Origin: Sphaerulina vaccinii
Taxonomy: Eukaryota; Ascomycota; Dothideomycetes; Mycosphaerellales; Mycosphaerellaceae
Direction: 5' to 3'
Length of the DNA: 64,000 nt
Assembly: GCA_022570795.1 (NCBI GenBank)
Contig: JAKUDP010000002.1
Location: 2,604,001-2,668,000, forward strand
The stretch's first letter is position 1, and each line of letters begins with the position of its first letter. Of this stretch, positions 1-9,974 are shown piece by piece. The notes beneath the pieces were generated by a model that was not told the origin of the DNA, made no database searches, and worked only from the letters and a program-made list of their open reading frames with translations. The position numbers and the translations under genes are program-made.

Positions 1-269
1 TGCCGACTCAACACTGTCGCAACAATATAGTCTATCGTCGTTCTACGAAGAGACAACTTTCAACTCCTTGACTGTGCATATCTTATTACCCTAAATCACC
101 CATGCCTGTTATATTTATCACCCTTGTAGATCACGAGCTTTCGTGCCCGAGAGAACGCGCTTGAACGAACGCGTAGCCTTGGCGGATGCCCACTTGTCTC
201 GGCCTCTGATCTCGTTCCATCTTTCACCTACTTACTTCCCTCCTGGTCATTAACAAAAGAAGCAAGAGA

Positions 270-3100
270 ATGTTGCCAGACTTTCTGGCGGGTAGCTACA
301 AACGCTACAAAGAGGACACTCTTGTCTTCACGACATGGCTTGCGAAGGCAGCTCAAGCATGTGGCTACTAACCCGAGGCATCCAAGCAAGATCCTCCAAA
401 GCAAAAGCAAGCTGCTGCACCTGTTGTTACTCCCGGGCTCAAAGGTAGAGCTCGCGTGTTGGCAAAGAAGGCTGCGAAAGAGGATGGTACTACCCCAACT
501 CCTTCCAGTCCTGCTGGTTCTGGTGAATCGAGAAGCGCCAGAATGGCAAGATATGCCATCACTACTCAAGACATAATAAAGCAAGCAGAAGCAGTCGCCA
601 GTGCTGCCAAGAAAGGACTCCAACTTCCTGCAAACTTAGCCCAGGTTGTCGAGCGAGCCATCTCTGCTAGAGCCAGATGCACAAACTGGTTCAGAACAGT
701 TACGAAGGCTACTGGTGGGTCTGCTGATGATGACGAGAAACATGCATACTTCACGAACACGCTATCTGCAGCACTACGTATTCTCAAGCCTGTCACGGAA
801 GATCGAGCAGCATCAACGGGAAGAGCCCAGCCACAGACCAGGTCTATGAATGGGCCGAAGGAGTCCGCAATCGATACGCTACACAATCGCTTCGATCTCC
901 TTCACGTAGAGGAGCAAACTGAAGTTGTAGACATGGATGCCGCAGACATCGAGTCGGTGCGGAAGCCAACGAAGAACAAAGTATCGCAAGAAGACCAGCT
1001 CTTCGAGCTCTTACTAGACTTCCAAGAGGAGCTTGTCTTCGAAAGCTACTGCTTATTTGAAGACATGCATCAGATTCAAGAATATGTCATGGGAGTATGG
1101 GCTGAGTACAGGGCAGATAGCATTGACATCATGACCGCAACATTGACAACGAATGCTGCTATCGATATGGTCAAGCACATGGAAGCGAACATCACATCGC
1201 GAGCGCCGAATTTGTTTCCCAAGAAGGAGGCGTACTGGCACTTTTTGACCATGTTGCAGATAGACCAGGAAATCAGCAAGGATATGATCTTGATGATCGT
1301 CTGGCCGGGACAAAGATGCTGGAAATCACCGCGTTCGACGACTTCCTGTATCTTCCGACAGCTCGTACTGCCGTTGCCATGTACAATCAGTATCAGGCCA
1401 AGATGATGTATCCACAGCTCATCATGCCTGCCCGAACCGGACATATTGCACGACCAGAACTGCTCCAATCGCCGAAGTACAAGCAAATGCAAGATGAGCA
1501 TGAACGTCTTGCACAGATGCTCATGGACATGACGTTCTACCTCGACATGTCTAGCCAGTACGACAAGCGTGAGAAGGGTCCAGCATGGCAGTCCCAACGC
1601 CATAGCTCTGACAATATCACCAAAGCGGCAGCTGCCATGAAGTATGACGGAGATTTCTCAGTCTGGATCATCTTCGCGTGCCGCACCTTACTCGACATAC
1701 AGACTACGATGGGTTCGGAGGTCGGCAAAGCATGGAAGGAGACTACCACTGCATTCGATAAGCAATGGAACATTATGGACTACAAACAGATGTCTGGTGG
1801 ACGTTTGGGCTTCAATCACGGGCTGTACTGGGCTCCCGAGAACGGCGAAGTCCCTATGCGGATGTGGTACCTGATAGGAAACACAACACAACGGCCGGTG
1901 ATGAAGGCCAAGCCTGACATCCTCGAAGAATTCGCCAAAAGAGGAGGCGGCCCAAAGTTGTACAAGCCGGGTAAACTTCCACCAGAATATCAAGCAATGG
2001 CTGACGAACAGTGAGTACCTCGACAGTGCTCAGCTTGCCAGAGAGTATTGTACTGACAATGTTGCTAGATTGCGCAAGCGAGGTATCGATCCGAACCCGC
2101 GAATGCCTCCAGAAATGCAGGCTACTGCGGATCGACTCGATATCTTCAATTACATCAAGCCTGCTGAGGATCCTCTGCACATGTACACCAATAATCCACT
2201 TGCATGCGGAACAGCGCTCTTTGATCTAAGACTGATGGTAGAAGAATGTGGCATCGAGTTGCACAACCACCATCTCTCGGCTTGTTGGACCGCCCACCTG
2301 TATAGCATTTTTCATACGACCGGTCTCCTGGATGTCCACTGGCCAGAGATGGACAACTTCATCAGAGTCCATTTCACTGAACTGTTTGGCAGCCAAGTGC
2401 CGCAGAACTGCAAGCTTGCGATTCAAGACTGGCTATGAAGCTGGGCGTATCGCCTACAGCGTTCGCGCTGAATGCTCGTCAAGGGGCGCAACCAAACCTC
2501 TTGAGAGTACTGAAAACCAGGAAGACAGAGCCCGAGAAGCTTTCTCACAACAAAACACTCAAACTGTACGAGAAAGAGTACAAGGACGACAAAATAGCTC
2601 GCGCTTTCTCTCTGCTAGAGTCGACCATGCAACAGTCCAGCCCTGCGAGCGTCCAATCATCAACACCACTCAAGCACAAGTCCAAGCATGACTCTCATCT
2701 GACACCACTGGAGTTCCTACGCCAAGTCCGAAACCACATGTCGCAAGTCATTCAAGACACAAGCATCGACTACATTACTCTCACGCAGCAATGCTACAAG
2801 ATCCTACGACGAACTAAAGCGAAAATTCAGCGCAGAACTGGCGTTGAGACTCAGACCAAATTTGGCGATAACAGCAATGAGCCATTTTTGGTGCTTATGG
2901 CTTTGGAGATTTTGCGGGAAGCTGGCGATAATGAGACTATGCATGACCTTGTGGCTAAAGGGAAGGATAAGGAACGCTTTCCAGGAGCTCCGCAGTTGGA
3001 AGTTACTGCTGAAGTGTTTAAGACATTCCTAACAGAGAATGGGCTGGCGAGACAGGCTATTGGGATTGATGAGAGGAGCTATCGTACGCTGCGAGTCTGA
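270..3100 (+). pseudogene. DUF6604-family protein, broken by one stop and two frameshifts
   Basis: The ATG at 270 opens a typical DUF6604 N-terminus (SYKRYKEDTLVFTTWLAKAA), a fungal family of unknown function often found near HET or AAA genes. The frame then meets TAA at 369–371, after GY and before PEASKQD. The same frame continues to about 1290 and must shift there, because SKDMI is followed by DDRLAGTKMLEITAF in another frame and no plausible intron fits. A clean intron follows at 2011–2068 (GTGAGT, branch ctgac, CTAG) and joins DEQ to LRKRGID. Near 2425–2435 the frame shifts again: CKLAIQ continues as RLAMKLGV if one A is added. The last segment runs to TGA at 3100. With all parts joined the product would be about 920 residues. 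Three separate lesions argue for a pseudogene. A poor-quality assembly is the alternative, but neighbouring housekeeping genes are intact. Confidence 0.7.
2011..2068 (+). other. Intron in the DUF6604 gene
   Basis: The segment starts GTGAGT, carries a ctgac branch-like motif and ends in CTAG. Removing it restores codon CAA/TTG and joins two halves of the same domain in phase. At 58 bp it matches the other introns here and shows that this locus was once a normally spliced gene. Confidence 0.75.
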
Positions 3101-3246
3101 TGACAGAGTGGTCATGGAGAGCATGACAGATGCTGTCATATCTTTGTTGGGTATCAAGTTTCTCCATTCAGGAGCTTCGACGTAGGATATACTGTATCTG
3201 ACCTCGTTCTCTCAAGGTTTCGACATTCGGCAGAGAAGTGCCTCCC

Positions 3247-4764
3247 TTATTCGTCCTTGTGTGCAAACACTAAGCTCACACCATCATCTCCAGCAGTGAT
3301 CACGTGGCTGCCAGCAACATCTTTATGTCCATTGCCCTGCACGAACCCGAGGATTCCACCTCGTTCACCATCGTTCTCCATGTGACCTTTCCACTCCTTA
3401 ACAAGTCCTTGTCCTGCACTGGCTGTCCCGCCTCGTACATCCCAGCGGCGAACAACACCATCGTTGCCACAACTCGTTAGCAGGTGAGCGCGCGAGTTTG
3501 CTGTGCCTAGAGGGGTCTTGGCAAACTCTACCTTGATCACTGCGTGGGAGACTTCGTCGGCTGGGATTGCATGTGAGTCCTTGATGAGTCTCCGTACGGC
3601 AAAGGACTTGGCGGCGTCAAAGATGGCTATCGAGCCATCCACGCTTCCGGCAGCGAGAAGTGTGAGAGGTGGCTGAGAGAAGTCTAGTGTCTCTACTCCA
3701 TCGGTTTGCGCAGCGAAAGCAGATAGGATCTGTCCGTATGCGCTCTGAGTTGCAGGTTTGGCTTTTCCTGCCGGCGCTTTCGATCCAGTGGCTTGGTTGC
3801 TTGCAGAGAGACGAGGAAGCGAGATGATTCTGATGTTTCCAAATGCTCCTCCGACTGCCACGATCCCCCCACCAGGCGAGATAGCAGCGGAATACAGCCC
3901 TCCATCGACCTTGAAGCGTTCGTCATCGGCTGTAAGTTGAATTATGGCTTGGCTACCGTTTGGATCCGATACACCTGCTGCAGCTGCTTCGCCAAACACG
4001 TCCCAGACATAGAGAGAACTTGCTTCGTCTACTGTGGCAAGCAGCTGGCCACCTGGAGTCCAAGCACCAGCTGTGCAAGGCGATTGGTGGAGATAGAAGC
4101 ATTGGATCATGTTCAGGTTTTGGCCATCGATACTGTAGATCCATACACTTCCATCTGCAGCTCCCAGGGCGATCGTGTTGGCGTACTGTTCGTTTGTCGA
4201 GGGGCAAGGCTGAATCCAGGTAATATCGTCAACTTCCTTCGCAGAAGCTACTAATCGAGACTGCGGTGATTGTGCTGTTGGTGTGGTATATACGTTCAAG
4301 GTACCTCCTGCTGTGCCTGTGGCAATGAAATCGCCCTTGGGTAGTGTGAATGTAATGGCATTGACTGTCTCGTCTTGCGGCCCCAGCTTTGCAACAACTT
4401 GCTGGCTTTGTCTTTCTCGTGGCTGTGGATTCGTCTCGTAACTCGCGGGCAGTACTGGTCCTGGCTCCGGTGTGGCATCCCAGACATATGCTGTGTCGTC
4501 TCCTCCGCCTGTTGCGACAATCTCTGGCCGCGTAGGGTGTTGTGCTATACAGTAGACGCTGTCCTTGTGCGCGTCAAAATGAGCGACACTGTCGTTCTGC
4601 AGCTGTATCGTCTGTTGCACATCGCCAGGCCCTTCGTCTTCACCTTCACCCTCCGAGTCCATTGCCGCATCTCCATCGTCTTCCACTACTTCTTCCGCCT
4701 CGTTTGGGTCCAGCATCGCCTCATCTTCTTCCTCTTCTTCTCGGTGATCTCTCTGATTTGCCAT
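3247..4764 (-). CDS. SQT1: Sqt1/AAMP-type WD40 ribosome-assembly chaperone
   Basis: Intronless 505-residue protein. The first 60 residues are strongly acidic (EEEEEDE, EGEGEDEG) and are followed by about seven WD40 repeats, e.g. AHKDSVYCIAQHPTRPE with VATGGGDDTAYVWD, and at the end VITAGDDGVSLVFAHKDE. Acidic head, WD40 propeller and length all match Sqt1/AAMP. In yeast, Sqt1 is the dedicated chaperone of ribosomal protein uL16 (Rpl10) and is needed for 60S subunit assembly; the same role is inferred here. The gene converges with the broken DUF6604 locus (147 bp gap) and diverges from the AAA ATPase, leaving only about 300 bp for both promoters. The start is the first ATG before the acidic tract. 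Confidence 0.9.
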   Translation of the reverse strand: MANQRDHREEEEEDEAMLDPNEAEEVVEDDGDAAMDSEGEGEDEGPGDVQQTIQLQNDSVAHFDAHKDSVYCIAQHPTRPEIVATGGGDDTAYVWDATPEPGPVLPASYETNPQPRERQSQQVVAKLGPQDETVNAITFTLPKGDFIATGTAGGTLNVYTTPTAQSPQSRLVASAKEVDDITWIQPCPSTNEQYANTIALGAADGSVWIYSIDGQNLNMIQCFYLHQSPCTAGAWTPGGQLLATVDEASSLYVWDVFGEAAAAGVSDPNGSQAIIQLTADDERFKVDGGLYSAAISPGGGIVAVGGAFGNIRIISLPRLSASNQATGSKAPAGKAKPATQSAYGQILSAFAAQTDGVETLDFSQPPLTLLAAGSVDGSIAIFDAAKSFAVRRLIKDSHAIPADEVSHAVIKVEFAKTPLGTANSRAHLLTSCGNDGVVRRWDVRGGTASAGQGLVKEWKGHMENDGERGGILGFVQGNGHKDVAGSHVITAGDDGVSLVFAHKDE

Positions 4765-5074
4765 TTTTGTGCAATCTCTTCAATTTCAGTGCTCGAGTGA
4801 TGGAGGTTTGTCAGAGGCAAGACTCGGTATATGTCTCCTTCGCTCTGCTTTGAAATCGATACTGTACTGTATGAGCTCCAGTCGAAATTTCTGGGCGATG
4901 TCATGCTTTAGTAATCCGCCAAGCGCGTACTGTACGACTCACTTGCCCCTCACCGCCGTGTTCACATAGTCTATCATTTTTCATCAGCATCTTCTCCTAA
5001 GAGCATCTTCCATCCCATAGCAGTGATGCGTGACTCACAGCGTAGTTAACCTAGGGAGAGAACGCTGAGAAGTC
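4765..5074. promoter_or_regulatory. Short shared region between SQT1 and the AAA gene
   Basis: About 310 bp separate the two divergent starts. I see no convincing coding exon. It must hold the SQT1 promoter and probably that of the ATPase. Pyrimidine-rich patches occur, but no motif I can name. Confidence 0.4.
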
Positions 5075-7417
5075 ATGAGCTTCGCCCGCCGACAAGCTCT
5101 TCTGGTCAAGCTCCAACACATGCCTCAGAGCTGTACCATTGCGATGTAAAGAAGGTCGCCCTCAGTTCCAAGAACGCTCGTAGGCAGGTACAATTGCCTT
5201 GCTATTGCCTTACTGCAGACGTGCTCGGGCGGCCTCTTTCTCCATTGGTCGCAGATGCCGCAGACGAAGATCGGTCCAAAACAACTATCAGTGAGGCCCA
5301 GATTGGTAGCGAGCCCGAAATCCGTCAGCTCTACCGCCAAGACATCTCCAAGCCGTGGAAGGACTGGAAGGAGGGAGAAGATCCTGATATTGGCAAGCAT
5401 TCGGAGAGCCTGAAGTACGCTCTTGTGGTTCGTAGAGAACGCAGTCGGGAAATGGACGAAGGCCTATCTTTGCACTCGATCACCATACAGAGCCCAGTAC
5501 TCCGCAAGCTTCTTGACGAGGTCTTCGAAGGCTATACCGGTCTTTCTACCAAAACCAAGAATCTGACTTTCAAAGAGCCTTTCCACGAGTTCGTCCATTG
5601 TTGGGACAAGTACGAAAATGTCCGAAAGCAAAGTGGCAGTGACGCAAAGCAACAGCAGCTCCTGGGTCTGCTGACCAGTGTTCTGGACCCGGACATTCGA
5701 CCTTTGCTTGATCGAAAGCAAGACATCATACGAGAGAAAAGAGCTCAATTCGATGATGTGTGGTCGATATTCACGCCAGATATCGAGATATGCATGCGCA
5801 CATCAATGGGATATCGAGTCTACCAGCTGGAAAGCAGCCAATTCCAGTGGGATCAAGGCACTGTAACATTTGTTCTCACTTGCCGCAACATCAGCTACAA
5901 TGGCAAGATCTTTGGATTTCAAACCACCATGCTTGGCATTGAAAGCTACGAAGGACTCAAGGCTCTGGAGGATCTGGAAGTACTACCACTGTATCTACAC
6001 TCAGAGCAAGAAGATATCATCAGCCAGACCACTGCGAGGGGCAAGAACTTTGTGGATCTGCAAGGCTGGCACTACAAATCATACCAAGGAATCGTAACAC
6101 CAGCAGACAATAGACGAAGGCCACGCAAGGTGAGCTTGAGATTGGTTGGCTCGTGACGAGAAAATGCTTATCTGAAAGTAGATTGACAGTGGACGCATTG
6201 TCGTAGATCCCGACATGTATGCTTCCCAACAGGGTGATAGTGATAGATTAACCCCTCTTCACGCCGAGCCAGAACCAGGGTCGCTTCCACCTCCGCCACC
6301 CTTTGATGACCCATTTGCATACCCTGGAGACCACCACATGAACTCGCGACCACGTACGAAACGTAGATCGTCCAGCGTCAAGGTTGAGAACGCCAAGGAC
6401 CATCCAGGGCGACTCGAAGAGCACCAGTATCGACTATGCACTTCCATCGTGAAAGGGTACGATATGACGTCTAAGCAATGGGCCATGTTCAACGTCAACG
6501 GCATCTCCGAGATCAAGTTCAGCACAGCAGCTTTCAGACGCCTTGTATTGCCCCACGACTACAAAGAGCTTATCCTCGCTTTCGTAGACAGCCATCTGAA
6601 CAAGGAGGACGAGTTCGACGACATTATCGAAGGCAAAGGCAGAGGCATGATCGTACTTCTGCATGGATCACCTGGTCTTGGCAAGACACTAACTGCAGAG
6701 GCTGTGGCAGAAGAGATGAAAGTGCCACTCTATGCTATGAGTGCTGGTCAATTGGGCTTTGATGTCGAGACAATGGAGTACGCACTCCAAGATGTGCTCG
6801 ATATCTGCGCTAAGTGGGGCGCAGTCTTGTTGTTGGATGAGGCCGATGTGTTTCTCGAGCAACGACAACTGACGGATCTTCAGCGCAATCGGCTTGTATC
6901 GAGTAAGTCCGTCTACCTCCCATGAAATCAACTTATGCTAACATCACTCGCAGTCTTCCTCCGTGTCCTCGAATACTATCCCGGCTGCCTTTTCCTGACC
7001 ACAAACCGTGTCAACACCTTCGACCTCGCCTTCAAATCTCGCATCGACCTCTCCATCGACTACCCAAAGCTCGACTTCCACGCCCTTCGCCATATCTGGA
7101 ACACTTTCGTGCGTGCATCCGAGGATTTTCCTCAACATCATAGCAGCATCACAGATGATGAGCTGTTTGATCTAGCCTAGCTAGACCTTAATGGCCGCGA
7201 AGTGAAGAACCTGGTCAAAACAGGACGATTACTGGCGAAGAGGAAGGGCGAGTCGCTGGGTATGACGCATTTGCTGAGTGTGTTCAGTGTGCAGAGAGGA
7301 CTTCCTGGTGATGGGTCGGCGTTCAGACTTGCTGTACCAGACTGGTTCCAGTCTATGCTAGGCAAGGTGGTCGTGCAGACTACGATGCGCGTGAGGCGCG
7401 GCATCAGCTTCAATTGA
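5075..7417 (+). pseudogene. DUF7025 + AAA ATPase with an in-frame TAG before the C-terminal lid
   Basis: Proposed exons are 5075–5145, 5292–6129, 6182–6902 and 6954–7417. The last two introns are clear (6130–6181 GTGAGC…GTAG; 6903–6953 GTAAGT…GCAG). The first intron (5146–5291) is my proposal, because no ATG lies in frame upstream of the conserved region. Residues ~40–320 form a DUF7025-like region. The AAA core has Walker A HGSPGLGKT (~465), Walker B AVLLLDEAD (~517) and FLTTNR. TAG at 7178–7180 interrupts FDLA-stop-LDLNGREVKN, and the frame then stays open with normal AAA lid sequence to TGA at 7415–7417. The stop therefore removes about 79 conserved residues (618 instead of about 697). Explanations are a recent nonsense mutation (CAG to TAG), readthrough (TAG is followed by CTA) or sequence error. 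The function of fungal DUF7025-AAA proteins is unknown. Confidence 0.7.
7178..7180 (+). other. In-frame TAG in a conserved AAA lid region
   Basis: The codon lies between FDLA and LDLNGREVKN. Family members have an ordinary residue here, and Gln (CAG) is one transition away. The following bases are CTAG, a context known to favour readthrough best when the stop is TGA. Confidence 0.8.
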
Positions 7418-7536
7418 GAAGCTATTGGGCAATTCATGAGTAGAATATATCGCTGTATCCAGCTGCAGTGCTTCTGCTGATCATAATCTATGCTGGTAGA
7501 CCAAAACCAGTACTTCAAAGCCAGTGACTGTCATGA

Positions 7537-8778
7537 TCATGAGTGTGGATTACCCAGGATTGGCCCTTCTCGCTTCTGCTTTGTGGACGTCTCGCGCAGC
7601 AGCCGGTCTATCTCGTCAATGCCATCGTCTTTTGACTCATCTGTAGTCCTTGTATCGGCTGCCGCGTAGTGATCACCGCGATGGAGCTGCATAGTTGGTG
7701 GCACTGATGAAGAGCCATCCTCCGGTCTAGCTGAGTTCTGTGGGACGTCTTGTTCCACTTCTGGTCTCGAATCGGATCGCTGATCACTGCCGGTGTCCTC
7801 CAGGGCGTCCTCATTTACATGCTGTGTCACAATGCCGTTCAGATTGCCATCTTTGGCGGCATTTCCTTGCTCTTCGTCTTGTGCCAAGGCTTGCTCAAGC
7901 TTCTCACCCCATAGCAGAGTGAAGTTCACATTGAAGTACACATCCCCAGTCTTACGGTTCTTGAACACGTATCTGAGACAGTGCGTCTTCTCGCCAATAT
8001 ACTTGATGACCTTGAGACTGAAACCAGGTAATTTGAGAGCAAAGTTCGCAAAGTCGAGGTAAGGGTTGTAGAAATCTCCTTGGTACAGTCGCCCCTTCTT
8101 GAAAACGAAGTTCTTTCTGTTCTCCTCACTCAAGAAGAACTTTCTTCGCTTCTCATTGTTTTCAGGCAGTCCAAGTGCCTCTCGTACGTCGGTTCCACTC
8201 CCATCGGCACCTTCCGTCAGCACTCCGGGCGCAGGAAAGTCCGCATCCTCAGCATACTCGTCGCCAATGCGTAGTGCGAACCAGCAAGATAGCGATGGTC
8301 CATATAACCATGGCTCATCAGCGTATACATCGCAAGCGAGACCAGGATCGATGAACTCTTTGACGATTCGGAAAGCCGTATTGAACCCGGGCGGGAGTCT
8401 GTCTCGAACAGGATGATCCAGGTCGTTTCCCCAGACTGTATCGACACTCGTAAGATCTTGCTTAGGTACAAAAGAGAAGCCGAGTGAGTACTGATCTTTT
8501 TGATGTATGGGACTTTCGAAGTAATCTGATGTTGAAGGCGAAGAGGAAGGTAGTCCACGAAATCCTTTGACGCGAACATTTATCTTGGCTCGGAGGAACT
8601 CGTTCTCGATGTATGTAGCTTCGCCTGTGTTGACCTTCACGCTTTTATGTTGGCTTTGGTCATAAGAAGGTCCTGCGGTCACCAAAAGCTTATATTGCTC
8701 TGCTTCCTCACTTGTGGCTGCACTGGAAGTCGTTGAGCTTGCAAGGCCAGCGACCTTAGATTTCAGAGCGGACGCCAT
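7537..8778 (-). CDS. DUF1769 (UPF0590) family protein
   Basis: Intronless 413-residue protein. The core (residues ~30–285) has the aromatic motifs of the fungal DUF1769 family: TYIENEFLRAKINVRVKGF, YFESPIHQKDQYSLGFSFVP, ADEPWLYGPSLSCWFALRIG and GRLYQGDFYNPYLDFANFAL. The C-terminal 130 residues are acidic, low in complexity and probably disordered. The family occurs across ascomycetes, including the fission yeast UPF0590 protein; its function is unknown. It ends 120 bp from the AAA gene, tail to tail. Confidence 0.85.
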   Translation of the reverse strand: MASALKSKVAGLASSTTSSAATSEEAEQYKLLVTAGPSYDQSQHKSVKVNTGEATYIENEFLRAKINVRVKGFRGLPSSSPSTSDYFESPIHQKDQYSLGFSFVPKQDLTSVDTVWGNDLDHPVRDRLPPGFNTAFRIVKEFIDPGLACDVYADEPWLYGPSLSCWFALRIGDEYAEDADFPAPGVLTEGADGSGTDVREALGLPENNEKRRKFFLSEENRKNFVFKKGRLYQGDFYNPYLDFANFALKLPGFSLKVIKYIGEKTHCLRYVFKNRKTGDVYFNVNFTLLWGEKLEQALAQDEEQGNAAKDGNLNGIVTQHVNEDALEDTGSDQRSDSRPEVEQDVPQNSARPEDGSSSVPPTMQLHRGDHYAAADTRTTDESKDDGIDEIDRLLRETSTKQKREGPILGNPHS

Positions 8779-9548
8779 GGACCTGAATATGTTAGTCTAT
8801 TTGCGACAGAGCTTGTAAAAGGTGTATAAGGGCAGGATTGAAATGAGGTTTTACCACATTTCGTTGTTTGCTGCCCACGCCAGATAGTGGGGTGACGTGA
8901 CGTCGGAAGGTGACCCGTCGAAGTTCTGGTTCAGCCAAGGTGACAGCTCAGAGCTCGCTGACTGGCCTTGCGCGTACCACTGCCAAATCGTTGGCGTGTC
9001 AAGTGTCAATGTGTGCGCATATTCCAATCCAAGTCAAAACGTTGAATCTCTCGCTTGCTGTCCATTTGTACTTCACTTATATCGGGTGAGAATTTCGGCC
9101 AGAGTTTCGCCGAACGCGACGCCGCTTGAAGGACCTCTTGTGTTGACCAAGTGAGGCTTCCAGGGCGATATCTACTGCAGGAAGACGGGCATAACAAGCG
9201 GTCAGACACAATTGCTGGAAAAGTCGAGGACGAATGACGAAGCTCTGAGCATGTCATTGATATTGCCTTCTGTCGGTGAACGTCCATCTGCAGGCAGGTA
9301 CGTATTCGTATTTCGGCACGAATCTGGCAGGCGCATTGCATCGTCATCTAGAACGGAAGGAGAGGTGGTCAACATAGCTTGCAGTCTTGTCCAACTTGTC
9401 CAAACAAAGCTCCGCCACTTTACAGCTCCGTCTCACGTGTCAGCTCGCCAGCCACTATTGAACATTGCCAACAGGTACTCTCCTTGACAAGGTATATCGC
9501 TATGGCGACCGGACGGGAAAAACGCAACCTACAAGATGTAGCAATCTC
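8779..9548. other. Non-coding stretch upstream of the DUF1769 gene
   Basis: Only short overlapping frames without family resemblance. It presumably contains the DUF1769 promoter. No repeat or RNA gene was recognised. Confidence 0.4.
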
Positions 9549-9974
9549 CTAAGGGTTGAGACCGGAAGCTTGGCCACGCAATCGCCCCACAAAGTTGCGA
9601 TGTTCTTTTTGGCTTCTACCAGGAAGATGCTCTCGAGTACGTGACGTGCTCTGCTTGTGACAACTCGCGATACCCCGATTGACTTCATGCGAGCTTACCA
9701 GCTCAATCGGTAAGTTAAGGGCAGACAAGGTGTCAGCTGGAAACAAGCGTGGCAGGAGCGAACATTCCTCCAGCCCCATCACTTGTTGATATACGGCCGA
9801 GAATCCAGGCTGACTGAATGCGTCAAATGATGCCGTGGCGAGACTCTCATCTTCGCTGTACTCTCGTAAGTCGGCGAGTGTCCAGAAGTGCCACGATCGT
9901 GTTATCGGTTCCTCTTTCGCTTCAGTGCATTCCAGCCAGTCCCATGTCTGAGAAGAGCTGAAAGTTGCAGACAA
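9549..9974 (-). CDS. Doubtful hypothetical ORF
   Basis: A 141-codon frame with protein-like composition (WHFWTLADLREYSEDES, LEECSLLPRLFPADTLSALN). A possible intron beginning GTAAGC lies after LPIEL. It could be a remnant or the last exon of a regulator-type protein, but I recognise no domain and the frame stands alone. Confidence 0.2.
   Translation of the reverse strand: MSATFSSSQTWDWLECTEAKEEPITRSWHFWTLADLREYSEDESLATASFDAFSQPGFSAVYQQVMGLEECSLLPRLFPADTLSALNLPIELVSSHEVNRGIASCHKQSTSRTREHLPGRSQKEHRNFVGRLRGQASGLNP

Noticed and set aside
270..400. Explaining the TAA at 369 by an intron (branch-like ACTAAC with AG downstream)
   Set aside because: Any usable donor (for example GTAGCT at 291) would remove the most typical DUF6604 residues, and the acceptors are weak. 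A real nonsense codon is simpler.
4375..4904. Plus-strand ORFs across the SQT1 start
   Set aside because: They mirror the acidic SQT1 N-terminus (antisense of GAA/GAC-rich sequence) and have no domain.
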